NCBI GenBank assembly: GCA_910586045.1
Contig: CAJUIH010000004.1
Location: forward strand, 26,955-64,910
DNA from: an uncultured Eubacterium sp.
GTDB taxonomy: Bacteria; Bacillota; Clostridia; Lachnospirales; Lachnospiraceae
Length of the DNA: 37,956 nucleotides
Reading direction: 5' to 3'
Positions 16,424 through 24,492 of the stretch are shown here, piece by piece. Position numbers and translations under genes: made by a program. Below the pieces are notes generated by a model that was not told the origin of the DNA, did not search any database, and worked only from the letters and a program-made list of their open reading frames with translations. Positions within the stretch are counted from its first letter, which is position 1; the number at the start of each line of letters is the position of its first letter.

Positions 16424-16473
16424 TAGGTAAGTGTTTTGAACTGTACGATCGGAGAAAAAGACAAGAAATATGG

Positions 16474-16498
16474 TAAGTTATTTTGGGACAGTTCCTTA
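16474..16498 (-). repeat. Inverted copy of the dispersed end-type repeat
   Basis: Read on the minus strand it is TAAGGAACTGTCCC followed by AAAATAACTTA, matching the repeat at 1718 and the ends of the MITE-like element at 35844. It lies in the 5' leader of the DUF3343 transcript, 30 bases before the start codon. Confidence 0.5.
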
Positions 16499-16528
16499 GA
16501 TATTCAAAAGACAGGCGGGGCAAATGCG

Positions 16529-16765
16529 ATGAGAAAAAAAGAACAGAAACTGGTTATTACTTTTCACACAACCGCAGACGCTATGGCGATGGAAGACGCC
16601 TGCAGAAAGCAGGCAATGCAGGGGCGGCTGATTCCGGTTCCAAAAGAAATTTCCGCCGGCTGCGGGCTTGCCTGGTGCGCGGATTTGGAAATCCGGGAGG
16701 ATCTAAAGTATTTGATGCAGCAGGCAGGAATATGCGGACAGGGGATTTACGAGTGTATGGTATAA
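16529..16765 (+). CDS. DUF3343-domain protein, putative Se/S carrier (first copy)
   Basis: A 78-residue protein with the DUF3343 pattern: a beta strand L-V-I-T-F-H-T, helix M-A-M-E-D-A-C, R-L-I-P-V-P and then I-S-A-G-C-G-L-A-W-C with two close cysteines. The ATG at 16529 has AGGCGGGG 8 bases upstream; the in-frame codons from 16436 include a repeat and are rejected. DUF3343 proteins occur in selenium and sulfur-handling loci and are thought to carry a persulfide or perselenide on the conserved Cys. It is followed 90 bases later by the desulfurase that could load it. Confidence 0.8.
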   Translation: MRKKEQKLVITFHTTADAMAMEDACRKQAMQGRLIPVPKEISAGCGLAWCADLEIREDLKYLMQQAGICGQGIYECMV

Positions 16766-16855
16766 AAGAAATGCTTTCATAAACGATAACAAGGACAGGC
16801 ATCATGGTGTGTTGTTTTTTCACATCATGCAGCAGCCGTACAGGGAGAAAGGGAT

Positions 16856-18001
16856 ATGATTTATTTAGACAATGCCGCCACTACGATGCACAAGCCAAAA
16901 CAGGTCGTGCAGGCAGTGACAGAGGCGCTCTGTTTGCTTGGAAATGCGGGCAGGGGCGCACATGAGGCAACGCTTGGCGCTTCACGCCTTATTTTTGATA
17001 CGAGAAAAAAGCTGGCCGGTTTTTTTCACGCGCAGAGTCCAAAACAGATCGCATTTACCGCGAACGCGACGGAGAGCCTGAATATTGCGCTCAAAGGGAT
17101 TTTACAGGAAGGCGATCATGTGATTACGACCGAACTGGAACACAATTCGGTGCTGCGGCCGTTGTATGAACTGGAAAAACAGGGTGTGGAGCTGACGGTT
17201 ATTGCCAGCGACAAAAAGGGACGGATCAATATCCATGATTTTGAACGGGAGATCCGCGCGAATACAAAATTGTTCGTATGTACGCATGGATCGAATCTGA
17301 CCGGCAATCTGGTCGACCTTACAGCGGTTGGCGCTATTGCGCGCAGCCATGGAATTTTGTTTTGTGTAGACGTGTCACAGACAGCCGGCGTATTTCCGAT
17401 TGATGTGCAGTCCATGAACATAGACGTTTTATGCTTTACCGGGCATAAAAGCCTGCTTGGCCCGCAGGGGACCGGGGGGATGTATGTCAGAGACGGTGTG
17501 CAGGTCCGCCCGTTAAAGACCGGAGGCAGCGGCGTTATGACCTACAGCCGCGAGCATCCGCCGCAGATGCCGACCGCCCTTGAAGCAGGGACACAGAATG
17601 GGCATGGGCTGGCAGGGCTGCATGCGGCGGTCGCATATATAGAAGAAACAGGGATCGATGTGATTCGAAATACAGAGCTTGAACGGATGTGGCAGTTTTA
17701 TCATGGGGTAAAAAAGATACCGGGTGTCACGCTGTACGGGGATTTTTCTGTAAAGGAGCGCTGCCCGATTGTTTCGTTAAATATCGGTGTCTATGATTCT
17801 TCGCAGGTAAGTGATGAATTGTTTGTAACCTACGGCATAGCTACACGCCCGGGCGCGCACTGTGCCCCATTGATGCACCGCGCGCTTGGGACGGTCCGCC
17901 AAGGTGCGGTCCGGTTTAGCTTTTCCCATTATAATACGCCGCAGGAGGTGGACACGGCGATTGCGGCCGTACGGGAATTGTGTACGGATGGATCCGAATA
18001 A
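16856..18001 (+). CDS. Class V aminotransferase/cysteine desulfurase, EF2568 type
   Basis: A 381-residue PLP enzyme. The N-terminus L-D-N-A-A-T-T, the PLP lysine Lys198 in F-T-G-H-K-S-L-L-G and the catalytic Cys336 in G-A-H-C-A-P-L are seen. This matches the family of desulfurases found with orphan SelD and YedF (E. faecalis EF2568 group) rather than housekeeping IscS. It would take sulfur or selenium from cysteine or selenocysteine and pass it to SelD, DUF3343 or YedF. The ATG at 16856 has a GGGAGAAAGGG stretch upstream. No frameshift or missing residue is evident. Confidence 0.9.
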   Translation: MIYLDNAATTMHKPKQVVQAVTEALCLLGNAGRGAHEATLGASRLIFDTRKKLAGFFHAQSPKQIAFTANATESLNIALKGILQEGDHVITTELEHNSVLRPLYELEKQGVELTVIASDKKGRINIHDFEREIRANTKLFVCTHGSNLTGNLVDLTAVGAIARSHGILFCVDVSQTAGVFPIDVQSMNIDVLCFTGHKSLLGPQGTGGMYVRDGVQVRPLKTGGSGVMTYSREHPPQMPTALEAGTQNGHGLAGLHAAVAYIEETGIDVIRNTELERMWQFYHGVKKIPGVTLYGDFSVKERCPIVSLNIGVYDSSQVSDELFVTYGIATRPGAHCAPLMHRALGTVRQGAVRFSFSHYNTPQEVDTAIAAVRELCTDGSE

Positions 18002-18043
18002 AAAATGTGATCGACCGTTGGAAAAAAGCAGGAGGAGACTAAT

Positions 18044-18700
18044 ATGGAGAAAAAAATTGTAGACGCAAGAGGGCTGGCCTGTCCGCTGCCAGTCGTAAAC
18101 GCAAAAAAAGCAGTCGAGGAGTTTACACAGGACGGTGTACTAACCGTGCTCGTCGATAATGAGATTGCCGTGCAGAACCTGCAGAAATTTGCGTCGCAGC
18201 GCGGTATGGAAGCTTTTGGAGAAAAGAAAGCAGAAAAAGAGTATGCGGTTACGATACAGGTGCCGGCGCACGCGCTGTCTGCCGCAGCGTCCGCCGCCGA
18301 AGCCGCAGCGCCGGCAGGCCCGGATCCGGCGCAGGAAGTAAGCTGCAGCCCGGATGCGCGGAAAAAAGGCATGGTTGTGTCATTATCCGCCGACGTCATG
18401 GGCAGCGGGGATGAAAAGCTTGGAACAGCACTGATGAAAGCATTTATTTTCGCATTGACAAAGCAGGATGTACTGCCCGAAACGGTGCTTTGCTATAATA
18501 AGGGCGCTTACCTGACCTGCGAAGGCTCGCAGTCCCTGGAGGATTTCAAGCAGCTTGAAGCAGAGGGCGTGCAAATTATGACATGCGGGACATGCCTGGA
18601 TTTTTACGGCATCAAAGACAAACTGTCGGTGGGAAGCGTGACAAATATGTATGATATTGTGGAGACGATGGAACGGGCCTCTTCCGTCATCCGGCCGTAG
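18044..18700 (+). CDS. yedF: Sulfurtransferase-like selenium metabolism protein YedF
   Basis: A 218-residue two-domain protein. Residues 1-75 are a TusA-like domain with D-A-R-G-L-A-C-P-L-P (active Cys13). An Ala/Pro-rich linker runs from about 76 to 100. The second domain from 108 is DsrE-like, with C-G-T-C (Cys181, Cys184) near a conserved L-D-F-Y-G segment. This architecture is the one named for selenium-dependent molybdenum hydroxylase loci. It starts 42 bases after the desulfurase stop with AGGAGGAG upstream, so the two are co-transcribed. It probably relays activated selenium to the hydroxylase; the target enzyme is outside the window. Confidence 0.92.
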   Translation: MEKKIVDARGLACPLPVVNAKKAVEEFTQDGVLTVLVDNEIAVQNLQKFASQRGMEAFGEKKAEKEYAVTIQVPAHALSAAASAAEAAAPAGPDPAQEVSCSPDARKKGMVVSLSADVMGSGDEKLGTALMKAFIFALTKQDVLPETVLCYNKGAYLTCEGSQSLEDFKQLEAEGVQIMTCGTCLDFYGIKDKLSVGSVTNMYDIVETMERASSVIRP

Positions 18701-18738
18701 TAACACCCGTTTGCAAGTTTTTGATTCCACACCATTTA

Positions 18739-18828
18739 TATATAAACGGCGTAAAATTTCAGCACAATATCATTTGTTTCTGGCCTGCCGTTTATCGGGT
18801 TTATTGTGCAGTATGCAATCACCGAATA
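18739..18828. repeat. 90-bp dispersed repeat, copy 1
   Basis: It matches 35345-35434 at 87 of 90 positions, same orientation. Two interleaved inverted pairs are kept: TAAACGGCG with its partner near 18786-18794, and GCACAATA with TATTGTGC. The first pair carries one G-T change here relative to copy 2. It lies between yedF and the double-cubane reductase gene. Confidence 0.85.
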
Positions 18829-18989
18829 GATAGATGATGCAGTCATAGCTAAATACAATAGATCGTTTGGATTTTTAGAAACATGTGTTAAAATCAGAAA
18901 AGATGTAATTGGTGAAAGATAAGAAAGATAAAAATTAAGATACGAATAAAATAAGGATAAGATAAGGATAAGATAAAAGGGGGATTATC

Positions 18990-20261
18990 ATGGCAAATTA
19001 TGCAGAAATGTGGAAAGACCTTGGTATGGATTTAGCGTCGCATGACGCGCTCTGCCAAGTACTGCCGACGGCGTTCGGGGATGTATACCTGTCGCAGGAA
19101 AACCGTCCGCAGGGAATGGGGTTTTGGGATTTGGTCGTGGCGGATATCCATGGAATCCGTCCGTCTGAACTGATCGAAGAGCAAAAAAAGGGCCGTAAGG
19201 TCTTCGGGACATTTTGCGTTTATGTACCGGATGAAGTCATTATTGCCGCGGACGGCATTGTGACCGGGCTGTGCGGCGGCTCGCAGTTTTGGGTGCCGGA
19301 CGGGGAAAAGGTATTGCCGAAAAGCACCTGTCCGTTAATTAAGGCATCGGTCGGCGCGCGTTTGGGCCGTACCTGCCCGTTCTTTCGGATTGCGGATCTG
19401 TATGTAGGAGAAACGACCTGCGACGGCAAGAAAAAAGCATGGGAAATTCTTGGCGAGGACGTGCCGATGCATATTATGGATATGCCGCAAATGAAACGCC
19501 CGCAGGATATGCGCAAATGGACGGATGAGATCAGGGAATTTGCAATGGTTGTGGAAAAAGTGACCGGAAATGCGATTACCCCGGAAAAATTAAACAGAGC
19601 GATCCATATTATCAATGAAAAACGCAGGGCGCTTGCACGTGTTTATGAAGCAAGAAAGGCAAAAGCGATCCCAATCAGCGGGAAAGACGCCCTGCTTGTG
19701 ATGCAGATTGCGTTTTTTGACGATCCGGTGCGCTGCGCGCAGATGGCGAATAAACTGGCGGATGAACTGGAACAGCGCGTAAAGGACGGCGTATCGGTAT
19801 TTCCAGCAGGAACCAAGCGCATCCTTGTAACGGGAACGCCGATGGCGATACCGAACTGGAAGCTGCACCATATCATTGAAACAAGCGGCGCTGCCGTTGT
19901 CTGTGAGGAAACCTGTACCGGAACCCGTTATTTTGAGCATTTTGTGGATGAAACCAAAACGACGCTGGACGAGCAGTACGAGGCTATCGCGCAGCGGTAT
20001 ATGAACATTCATTGCGCATGCTTTACGCCGAATACCGAACGTGTGGATGATATCCTGCGCCTGGCAAAGGAATACCAGGTAGACGGCGTCATCGACGTAA
20101 ATCTCAAGTTCTGCTGCCTGTATGATACCGAAGGGTATACGGTAGAAAAAGCGTTAAAAGAAGCCGGCATCCCGGTTCTCGGCATTGAGACGGATTATAC
20201 GGACGCGGATGCCGAACAGCTCCGCACCAGAATCGAGGCTTTTGTAGAAATGCTCGGATAA
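18990..20261 (+). CDS. Double-cubane-cluster anaerobic reductase (2-hydroxyacyl-CoA dehydratase D-like)
   Basis: A 423-residue protein of the HgdB/BcrB/YjiM group. Cysteines expected to bind the iron-sulfur cluster are spread as in double-cubane proteins: Cys76, 95, 114, 129 and 144 in the first half, Cys305 and 309 (C-E-E-T-C-T-G-T-R), Cys342/344 and the Cys375-376 pair in the second. It is a single chain with its activase two genes on, as for E. coli yjiM-yjiL, whereas true dehydratases have two different subunits. Such proteins reduce small inert molecules; the natural substrate is unknown. The start has GGGGG about 7 bases upstream. Its place after yedF suggests a role in selenium or sulfur reduction, which is inference. 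Confidence 0.88.
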   Translation: MANYAEMWKDLGMDLASHDALCQVLPTAFGDVYLSQENRPQGMGFWDLVVADIHGIRPSELIEEQKKGRKVFGTFCVYVPDEVIIAADGIVTGLCGGSQFWVPDGEKVLPKSTCPLIKASVGARLGRTCPFFRIADLYVGETTCDGKKKAWEILGEDVPMHIMDMPQMKRPQDMRKWTDEIREFAMVVEKVTGNAITPEKLNRAIHIINEKRRALARVYEARKAKAIPISGKDALLVMQIAFFDDPVRCAQMANKLADELEQRVKDGVSVFPAGTKRILVTGTPMAIPNWKLHHIIETSGAAVVCEETCTGTRYFEHFVDETKTTLDEQYEAIAQRYMNIHCACFTPNTERVDDILRLAKEYQVDGVIDVNLKFCCLYDTEGYTVEKALKEAGIPVLGIETDYTDADAEQLRTRIEAFVEMLG

Positions 20262-20324
20262 TCGAAACATAGCTGTGGGAAGCAGGCTTGGAAAAGAGGG
20301 CAAAACAACGCATGGGATACGAAT

Positions 20325-20597
20325 ATGGAAGAAGAAAGAATCAATTATTATATTCTGTTTGAGGATTATACACAGGGTCTTTTGATGCAGGAGCTTTTGC
20401 GCGGCGAACAGATCAAATCCCGCATTGCGCCTACGCCGCATGCGATCCAGGGCAGTTTGGGCTGCGGCATGTCCCTGCTGATTCAGCCGGAGGATCTTGC
20501 GGCTGTCAAACGATGCATTGCGTGCAAGAAGCCGGAGTATTACGATATTGTGCCGCTTCCGTGCCAAATTCAGCCGAACCGGAATAAATTCTGCTGA
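20325..20597 (+). CDS. DUF3343-domain protein, putative Se/S carrier (second copy)
   Basis: A 90-residue protein with the DUF3343 layout: I-N-Y-Y-I-L-F-E-D-Y-T near the start, R-I-A-P-T-P-H, then G-S-L-G-C-G-M-S-L with the conserved Cys. It has further cysteines in A-C-K-K-P and L-P-C-Q and ends in a Cys as the last residue. It is clearly diverged from the copy at 16529. It stands between the double-cubane reductase and its activase, so the three probably work together. The ribosome site is weak. Confidence 0.82.
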   Translation: MEEERINYYILFEDYTQGLLMQELLRGEQIKSRIAPTPHAIQGSLGCGMSLLIQPEDLAAVKRCIACKKPEYYDIVPLPCQIQPNRNKFC

Positions 20598-20621
20598 ATA
20601 CCAGAAAAGGAAGGAGGATGT

Positions 20622-21386
20622 ATGCATTATATAGGAATAGATATCGGTTCCACCTGTGCAAAACTGGCGGTGCTGGACGAAACAGGAAACCTGATTTTGA
20701 CATCCGTACAGCCGACCGGATGGAGCAGTGTGGATACCGCGGAATCGATGCGGCAGAAACTGGCGGCAGAAGGGATCGACCTGGAGCAGGCCCGCTGCAT
20801 CGCAACCGGATATGGGAGGATTTCCGTGCCGTATGCGGATAAAATGGTCACGGAGATTACCTGCCATGCAAAGGGCGCTGCATGGATCCATCAGGTTCGC
20901 GACAGCGTCGTCATCGATATCGGCGGCCAGGATACAAAAATTATCCGTCTGGAAGACGGCAGGGTCAGGGATTTTGTGATGAATGACAAGTGTTCTGCCG
21001 GAACAGGGCGGTTTTTGGAAGTCATGGGAAATACGATGGGGCTGCGGCCGAACGAAGTCTGCGAACTGGCAAGGGACGGAAACGGCGTTACCATTAGTTC
21101 CATGTGTACCGTGTTTGCCGAATCGGAGGTAATCAGCCTGATTGGACGCGGGGAAAAGAAAGAAAACATTGCGTTTGCCGTGGTGGATTCCATTGCGGAT
21201 AAAGTCGTATCCCAAAGCAGCAGGCTAGAGGTTGGCGGGGAAGAGGTATGTCTGACCGGCGGACTGTGCGAATGCGGGTATTTGAAAGAAATTTTGGCAC
21301 AGAAACTAAACTGTACCGTACTCGCCGCGGCGCAGGGAAGGTATGCGGGGGCGGTGGGGGCGGCGCTTTTCGGGCTGCCGGGTTAA
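20622..21386 (+). CDS. Acyl-CoA dehydratase activase (BadF/BcrA/HgdC, YjiL-like)
   Basis: A 254-residue ASKHA-fold ATPase. G-I-D-I-G-S-T at 5-11 is the phosphate motif, D-I-G-G-Q-D-T at 99-105 the second, and N-D-K-C-S-A-G-T-G with Cys124 plus S-S-M-C-T-V-F with Cys162 supply the cysteines that hold one [4Fe-4S] cluster between two subunits. It uses ATP to push electrons into the double-cubane partner at 18990. The ATG at 20622 is 4 bases after AGGAGG; an ATG at 20618 is out of frame. The helicase gene follows after 6 bases. Confidence 0.93.
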   Translation: MHYIGIDIGSTCAKLAVLDETGNLILTSVQPTGWSSVDTAESMRQKLAAEGIDLEQARCIATGYGRISVPYADKMVTEITCHAKGAAWIHQVRDSVVIDIGGQDTKIIRLEDGRVRDFVMNDKCSAGTGRFLEVMGNTMGLRPNEVCELARDGNGVTISSMCTVFAESEVISLIGRGEKKENIAFAVVDSIADKVVSQSSRLEVGGEEVCLTGGLCECGYLKEILAQKLNCTVLAAAQGRYAGAVGAALFGLPG

Positions 21387-21392
21387 AGTCCT

Positions 21393-23786
21393 ATGAAAAT
21401 CAGATTATCCGTTCGAAATTTTGTTGAATTTATTTTGCGAAGCGGTGATATTGACAACCGCCAGACAGCCGGCATGCAGGCCGACGCGATGCAGCGCGGC
21501 AGCAGGATCCACCGCAAGCTGCAAAAAAAGGCCGGGCCGTCTTACCATGCCGAAGTTTCATTAAAAATGGAATTTGTAAAAGAGCAGTATACGATTGTGC
21601 TGGAAGGCCGGGCCGATGGGGTGATCCTGGAAGAGGACGGCGCGTGCGGACAGCCGAATGCTACGGTCGATGAAATCAAAGGGGTTTTTAGCGACATTTC
21701 CCGTATGACAGAGCCGTATCCCCTGCATTTGGCACAGGCAAAGTGCTATGCTTATATGTATGCGCTGCAAAATCAGGTCGAAACCATCGGCGTCCGTATG
21801 ACCTATGTAAACCTGGATACGGAAGAACTGCGCTATTTTACAACCCGTTATCCGTTTCAGGAATTGGAAGAATGGTTTCAGGCATTGATGCGCGCATATG
21901 AAAAATGGGCGCAGTTCCAGTATGACTGGCACAAGATCCGCCAGGCATCCATTCAAAACCTGGAATTTCCGTTTCCCTACCGGGAGGGGCAAAAGGAGCT
22001 GGTCAGCGGCGTGTACCGGACGATGCTGCGGGAAAAAAACCTGTTTATTCAAGCGCCTACCGGTACGGGCAAAACGATTTCCACGCTGTTTCCCGCGGTG
22101 CGGGCAGTCGGGGCGCAGCTTGCCGACAAAATATTTTATTTGACAGCCAAAACCGTTACGGCGGCCGTTGCGAAAGAAACACTGGATTTGTTTTACGAAA
22201 AAGGATACCGCGCGAAAACGATCCAGATTACGGCAAAAGAAAAGCTGTGCCGGATGGAAGAGACCGCGTGCAATCCGGATGCGTGCCCTTACGCGAAAGG
22301 ACACTATGACCGGGTGAACGAGGCTGTTTACCGGCTGCTGCAGGAAGAAGACGTCATTACGCGCGACGTTTTGCTCCGGTGGGCGGATACGTGTAGGGTC
22401 TGCCCGTTTGAACTTTGTCTGGATACGGCGTCATGGGCGGATACTATGATCTGTGATTATAATTATGTATTCGATCCGAAAGTGTATCTGAAACGTTTTT
22501 TTGCGGACGGGGTGCGCGGCAGCTATTTATTTTTGGTCGACGAAGCCCACAATCTGGTCGAGCGCGGCCGCGAAATGTACAGCGCCTCGCTGTACAAGGA
22601 AGACTTTCTGGCCGTACGCAGGCTCGTAAAGCCATACAGCGCGAAACTTGCAAAAGAACTGTCGGCCTGCAACCAGATTTTGCTGGGATATAAACGGGAA
22701 TGCGCTTCATTTCAGTACCATACGAACATTTCGCCGTTTTTATTTGCCTTGATGCGCCTTTGCGCCGAATATGAAAAGTTCCTGCAGCAGTACAGGGAGC
22801 TGGAGGAACGGGATGCCATACTAGAACTGTATTTTCAAATCCGCGGCTTTTTAGAGATCAGCGAGAGGCTGGACGAGCATTATGTGATTTATTCACAGCA
22901 TACACAAAGGGAATATCAAGACGCACGTTTTCAAATCCGCCTGTTTTGCGTAGACCCGTCCGCGAATCTGCAAGAAAGGCTGGACAAGGGACGCAGTACG
23001 GTCTTTTTTTCGGCGACGCTTCTGCCGATCCGTTATTATAAGAGACTGCTGAGTACGAAAGAGGATAATTATGCCGTCTACGCAAACACGGTATTTCGTC
23101 CGGCGCAGAAGCTGCTTTTAATTGCGGGAGACGTCACAAGTAGGTATACGCGCCGTACCCAGGAAGAATATACGCGTATGGCGGAATATATCTATCAAAC
23201 CGGCAGGCAGAAAAAAGGGAATTATATTGTCTTTTTTCCGTCGTACCAGATGATGGATGACGTTTTCGCGCTGTTTATACAAAAACTGCGGGAACCCGCG
23301 GGCATGGACTGTATTTTGCAAAAAAGCGGCATGCGGGAACCGGAAAGGGAAGCGTTTTTGGAAGAGTTTTCTGCCGCGCGCACAGCGAAACGGGAACGGT
23401 CCCTGATGGCTTTCTGCGTGATGGGCGGCATTTTCAGCGAAGGGATCGATTTAAAACAGGAACAGTTAATCGGGGTGCTGGTGGTAGGGACAGGCCTGCC
23501 GCAGATCTCGAACGAACGGGAGATATTAAAACAGTATTATGACAAACGCGCGCGGAATGGATTTGATTACGCATACCGTTATCCAGGCATGAACAAGGTA
23601 CTGCAGGCCGCGGGACGTGTGATCCGTACGGTTTCGGATACTGGGGTAGTCGTGCTCTTAGACGACCGTTTTCTGCGGCGGGAGTATCAGGAATTGTTTC
23701 CGCGGGAATGGGATAGTTACGAGGTATGCAGCGCGGAAAACGTGGGTGAGAAAATAAGAAAATTTTGGGAATCACGTGATTTGTAG
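21393..23786 (+). CDS. XPD/DinG-like helicase with N-terminal RecB/Cas4-like nuclease domain
   Basis: A 797-residue superfamily 2 DNA helicase. Residues 1-130 look like a PD-(D/E)XK nuclease: His40, G-R-A-D-G at 72-76, V-D-E-I-K-G with Glu94 and Lys96, and Q-A-K-C-Y at 115-119. Walker A is A-P-T-G-T-G-K-T (221-228), the DEAH box is at 383-386, and Cys286, 293, 298, 334, 337 and 342 lie where XPD-type helicases hold an iron-sulfur cluster. The C-terminal motif includes Q-A-A-G-R-V-I-R. It should unwind and perhaps cut DNA in repair. Only 6 bases separate it from the activase gene, although the functions look unrelated. Confidence 0.92.
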   Translation: MKIRLSVRNFVEFILRSGDIDNRQTAGMQADAMQRGSRIHRKLQKKAGPSYHAEVSLKMEFVKEQYTIVLEGRADGVILEEDGACGQPNATVDEIKGVFSDISRMTEPYPLHLAQAKCYAYMYALQNQVETIGVRMTYVNLDTEELRYFTTRYPFQELEEWFQALMRAYEKWAQFQYDWHKIRQASIQNLEFPFPYREGQKELVSGVYRTMLREKNLFIQAPTGTGKTISTLFPAVRAVGAQLADKIFYLTAKTVTAAVAKETLDLFYEKGYRAKTIQITAKEKLCRMEETACNPDACPYAKGHYDRVNEAVYRLLQEEDVITRDVLLRWADTCRVCPFELCLDTASWADTMICDYNYVFDPKVYLKRFFADGVRGSYLFLVDEAHNLVERGREMYSASLYKEDFLAVRRLVKPYSAKLAKELSACNQILLGYKRECASFQYHTNISPFLFALMRLCAEYEKFLQQYRELEERDAILELYFQIRGFLEISERLDEHYVIYSQHTQREYQDARFQIRLFCVDPSANLQERLDKGRSTVFFSATLLPIRYYKRLLSTKEDNYAVYANTVFRPAQKLLLIAGDVTSRYTRRTQEEYTRMAEYIYQTGRQKKGNYIVFFPSYQMMDDVFALFIQKLREPAGMDCILQKSGMREPEREAFLEEFSAARTAKRERSLMAFCVMGGIFSEGIDLKQEQLIGVLVVGTGLPQISNEREILKQYYDKRARNGFDYAYRYPGMNKVLQAAGRVIRTVSDTGVVVLLDDRFLRREYQELFPREWDSYEVCSAENVGEKIRKFWESRDL

Positions 23787-23888
23787 TTTCTTAGTCATTG
23801 CTACAAAAAGAAAACCGTATTTTGACGTTTTACAAAAAAATGACGATTCGACAAACATGTGAACGGGGAATGCGTTAAAATTTACAAT

Positions 23889-23955
23889 TTTTTTCCTGTT
23901 TTGGGGTACTTTTGCAGTAATTTCTGTAAAAGTACCCTAAATTATCAGGAAAAAA
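23889..23955. promoter_or_regulatory. 67-bp nested palindrome
   Basis: Outer arms TTTTTTCCTG (23889-23898) and CAGGAAAAAA (23946-23955) are perfect; inner arms GGGTACTTTTGCAG (23904-23917) and CTGTAAAAGTACCC (23924-23937) differ at one position. It may act as a terminator for the helicase transcript or as an operator for the HPr-like gene, whose promoter begins 18 bases later. No clean T run follows the inner stem. Confidence 0.55.
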
Positions 23956-23972
23956 TGGAAAAGAGAAAATAT

Positions 23973-24001
23973 TTGACATATAAAATAGAAAGTGAAATAA
24001 T
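23973..24001 (+). promoter_or_regulatory. Candidate promoter of the HPr-like gene
   Basis: TTGACA (23973-23978, perfect) and AATAAT (23996-24001) with 17 bases between. It leaves an untranslated leader of about 175 bases, in which no known riboswitch was recognised. Confidence 0.6.
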
Positions 24002-24181
24002 GCGTATAGCACTAGATGTTAACATTTTTTTACAATCTGATAACCAATACCCATTCATGCGGTGCATTGGAATGGCGTTGCATCGATAAACCGCCGATCG
24101 TCAAAATTTTGGTGCATGTTGTATATGACACTGCGATTTGGTTAAACTAATGGGAAAGACAACAGGGAAAGGAAGATGGCA

Positions 24182-24406
24182 ATGAAAGAAAGAATGATCC
24201 GTTTGAACGAAACCAATGACGTGCAGGAATTTGTCAAGGCAGCCGAAAATTGTGACTTTGATATTAACCTGATTTACCGTCACATGTTTATTGACGCAAA
24301 ATCAATCCTCGGTGTGTTCGGACTTATGATGAATGATATGAAAGTATCCTATACAGGCGAAAATCCGGTATTTGACCAGATTGTACAAAAATATGCCATA
24401 GCATAA
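24182..24406 (+). CDS. HPr-like protein lacking the phospho-histidine motif
   Basis: A 74-residue protein with the second half of an HPr fold: I-D-A-K-S-I-L-G-V-F-G-L at about 41-52 aligns with the HPr regulatory-serine helix. The first half lacks the G-L-H-A-R-P active-site motif, so PTS phosphotransfer through His15 is unlikely. Similar HPr-like proteins are frequent in Lachnospiraceae. The ATG at 24182 is preferred over 24176 because GGAAG ends 6 bases before it. It is monocistronic, with its own promoter and a strong terminator. It may bind regulators such as HPr kinase or CcpA-like proteins, which is inference. Confidence 0.75.
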   Translation: MKERMIRLNETNDVQEFVKAAENCDFDINLIYRHMFIDAKSILGVFGLMMNDMKVSYTGENPVFDQIVQKYAIA

Positions 24407-24422
24407 AATGTGGAACGACCGC

Positions 24423-24467
24423 AAAAGGGACTGACTGCCGCTGCAACGAGCGGCCCGGTCCCTTTTT
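24423..24467 (+). terminator. Rho-independent terminator after the HPr-like gene
   Basis: AAAAGGGAC pairs with GTCCCTTTT around an inner stem CCGCT/AGCGG, and six T follow. It also faces the VanY gene that ends at 24493 and may serve both strands. Confidence 0.8.
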
Positions 24468-24492
24468 TGTGTTGTGGGTAAGCGCTAGGGCC

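Noticed and set aside
20154..21215. 353-codon minus-strand frame opposite the DUF3343 and activase genes
   Set aside because: It is antisense to two well-recognised genes, has no ribosome site and a composition unlike a real protein.
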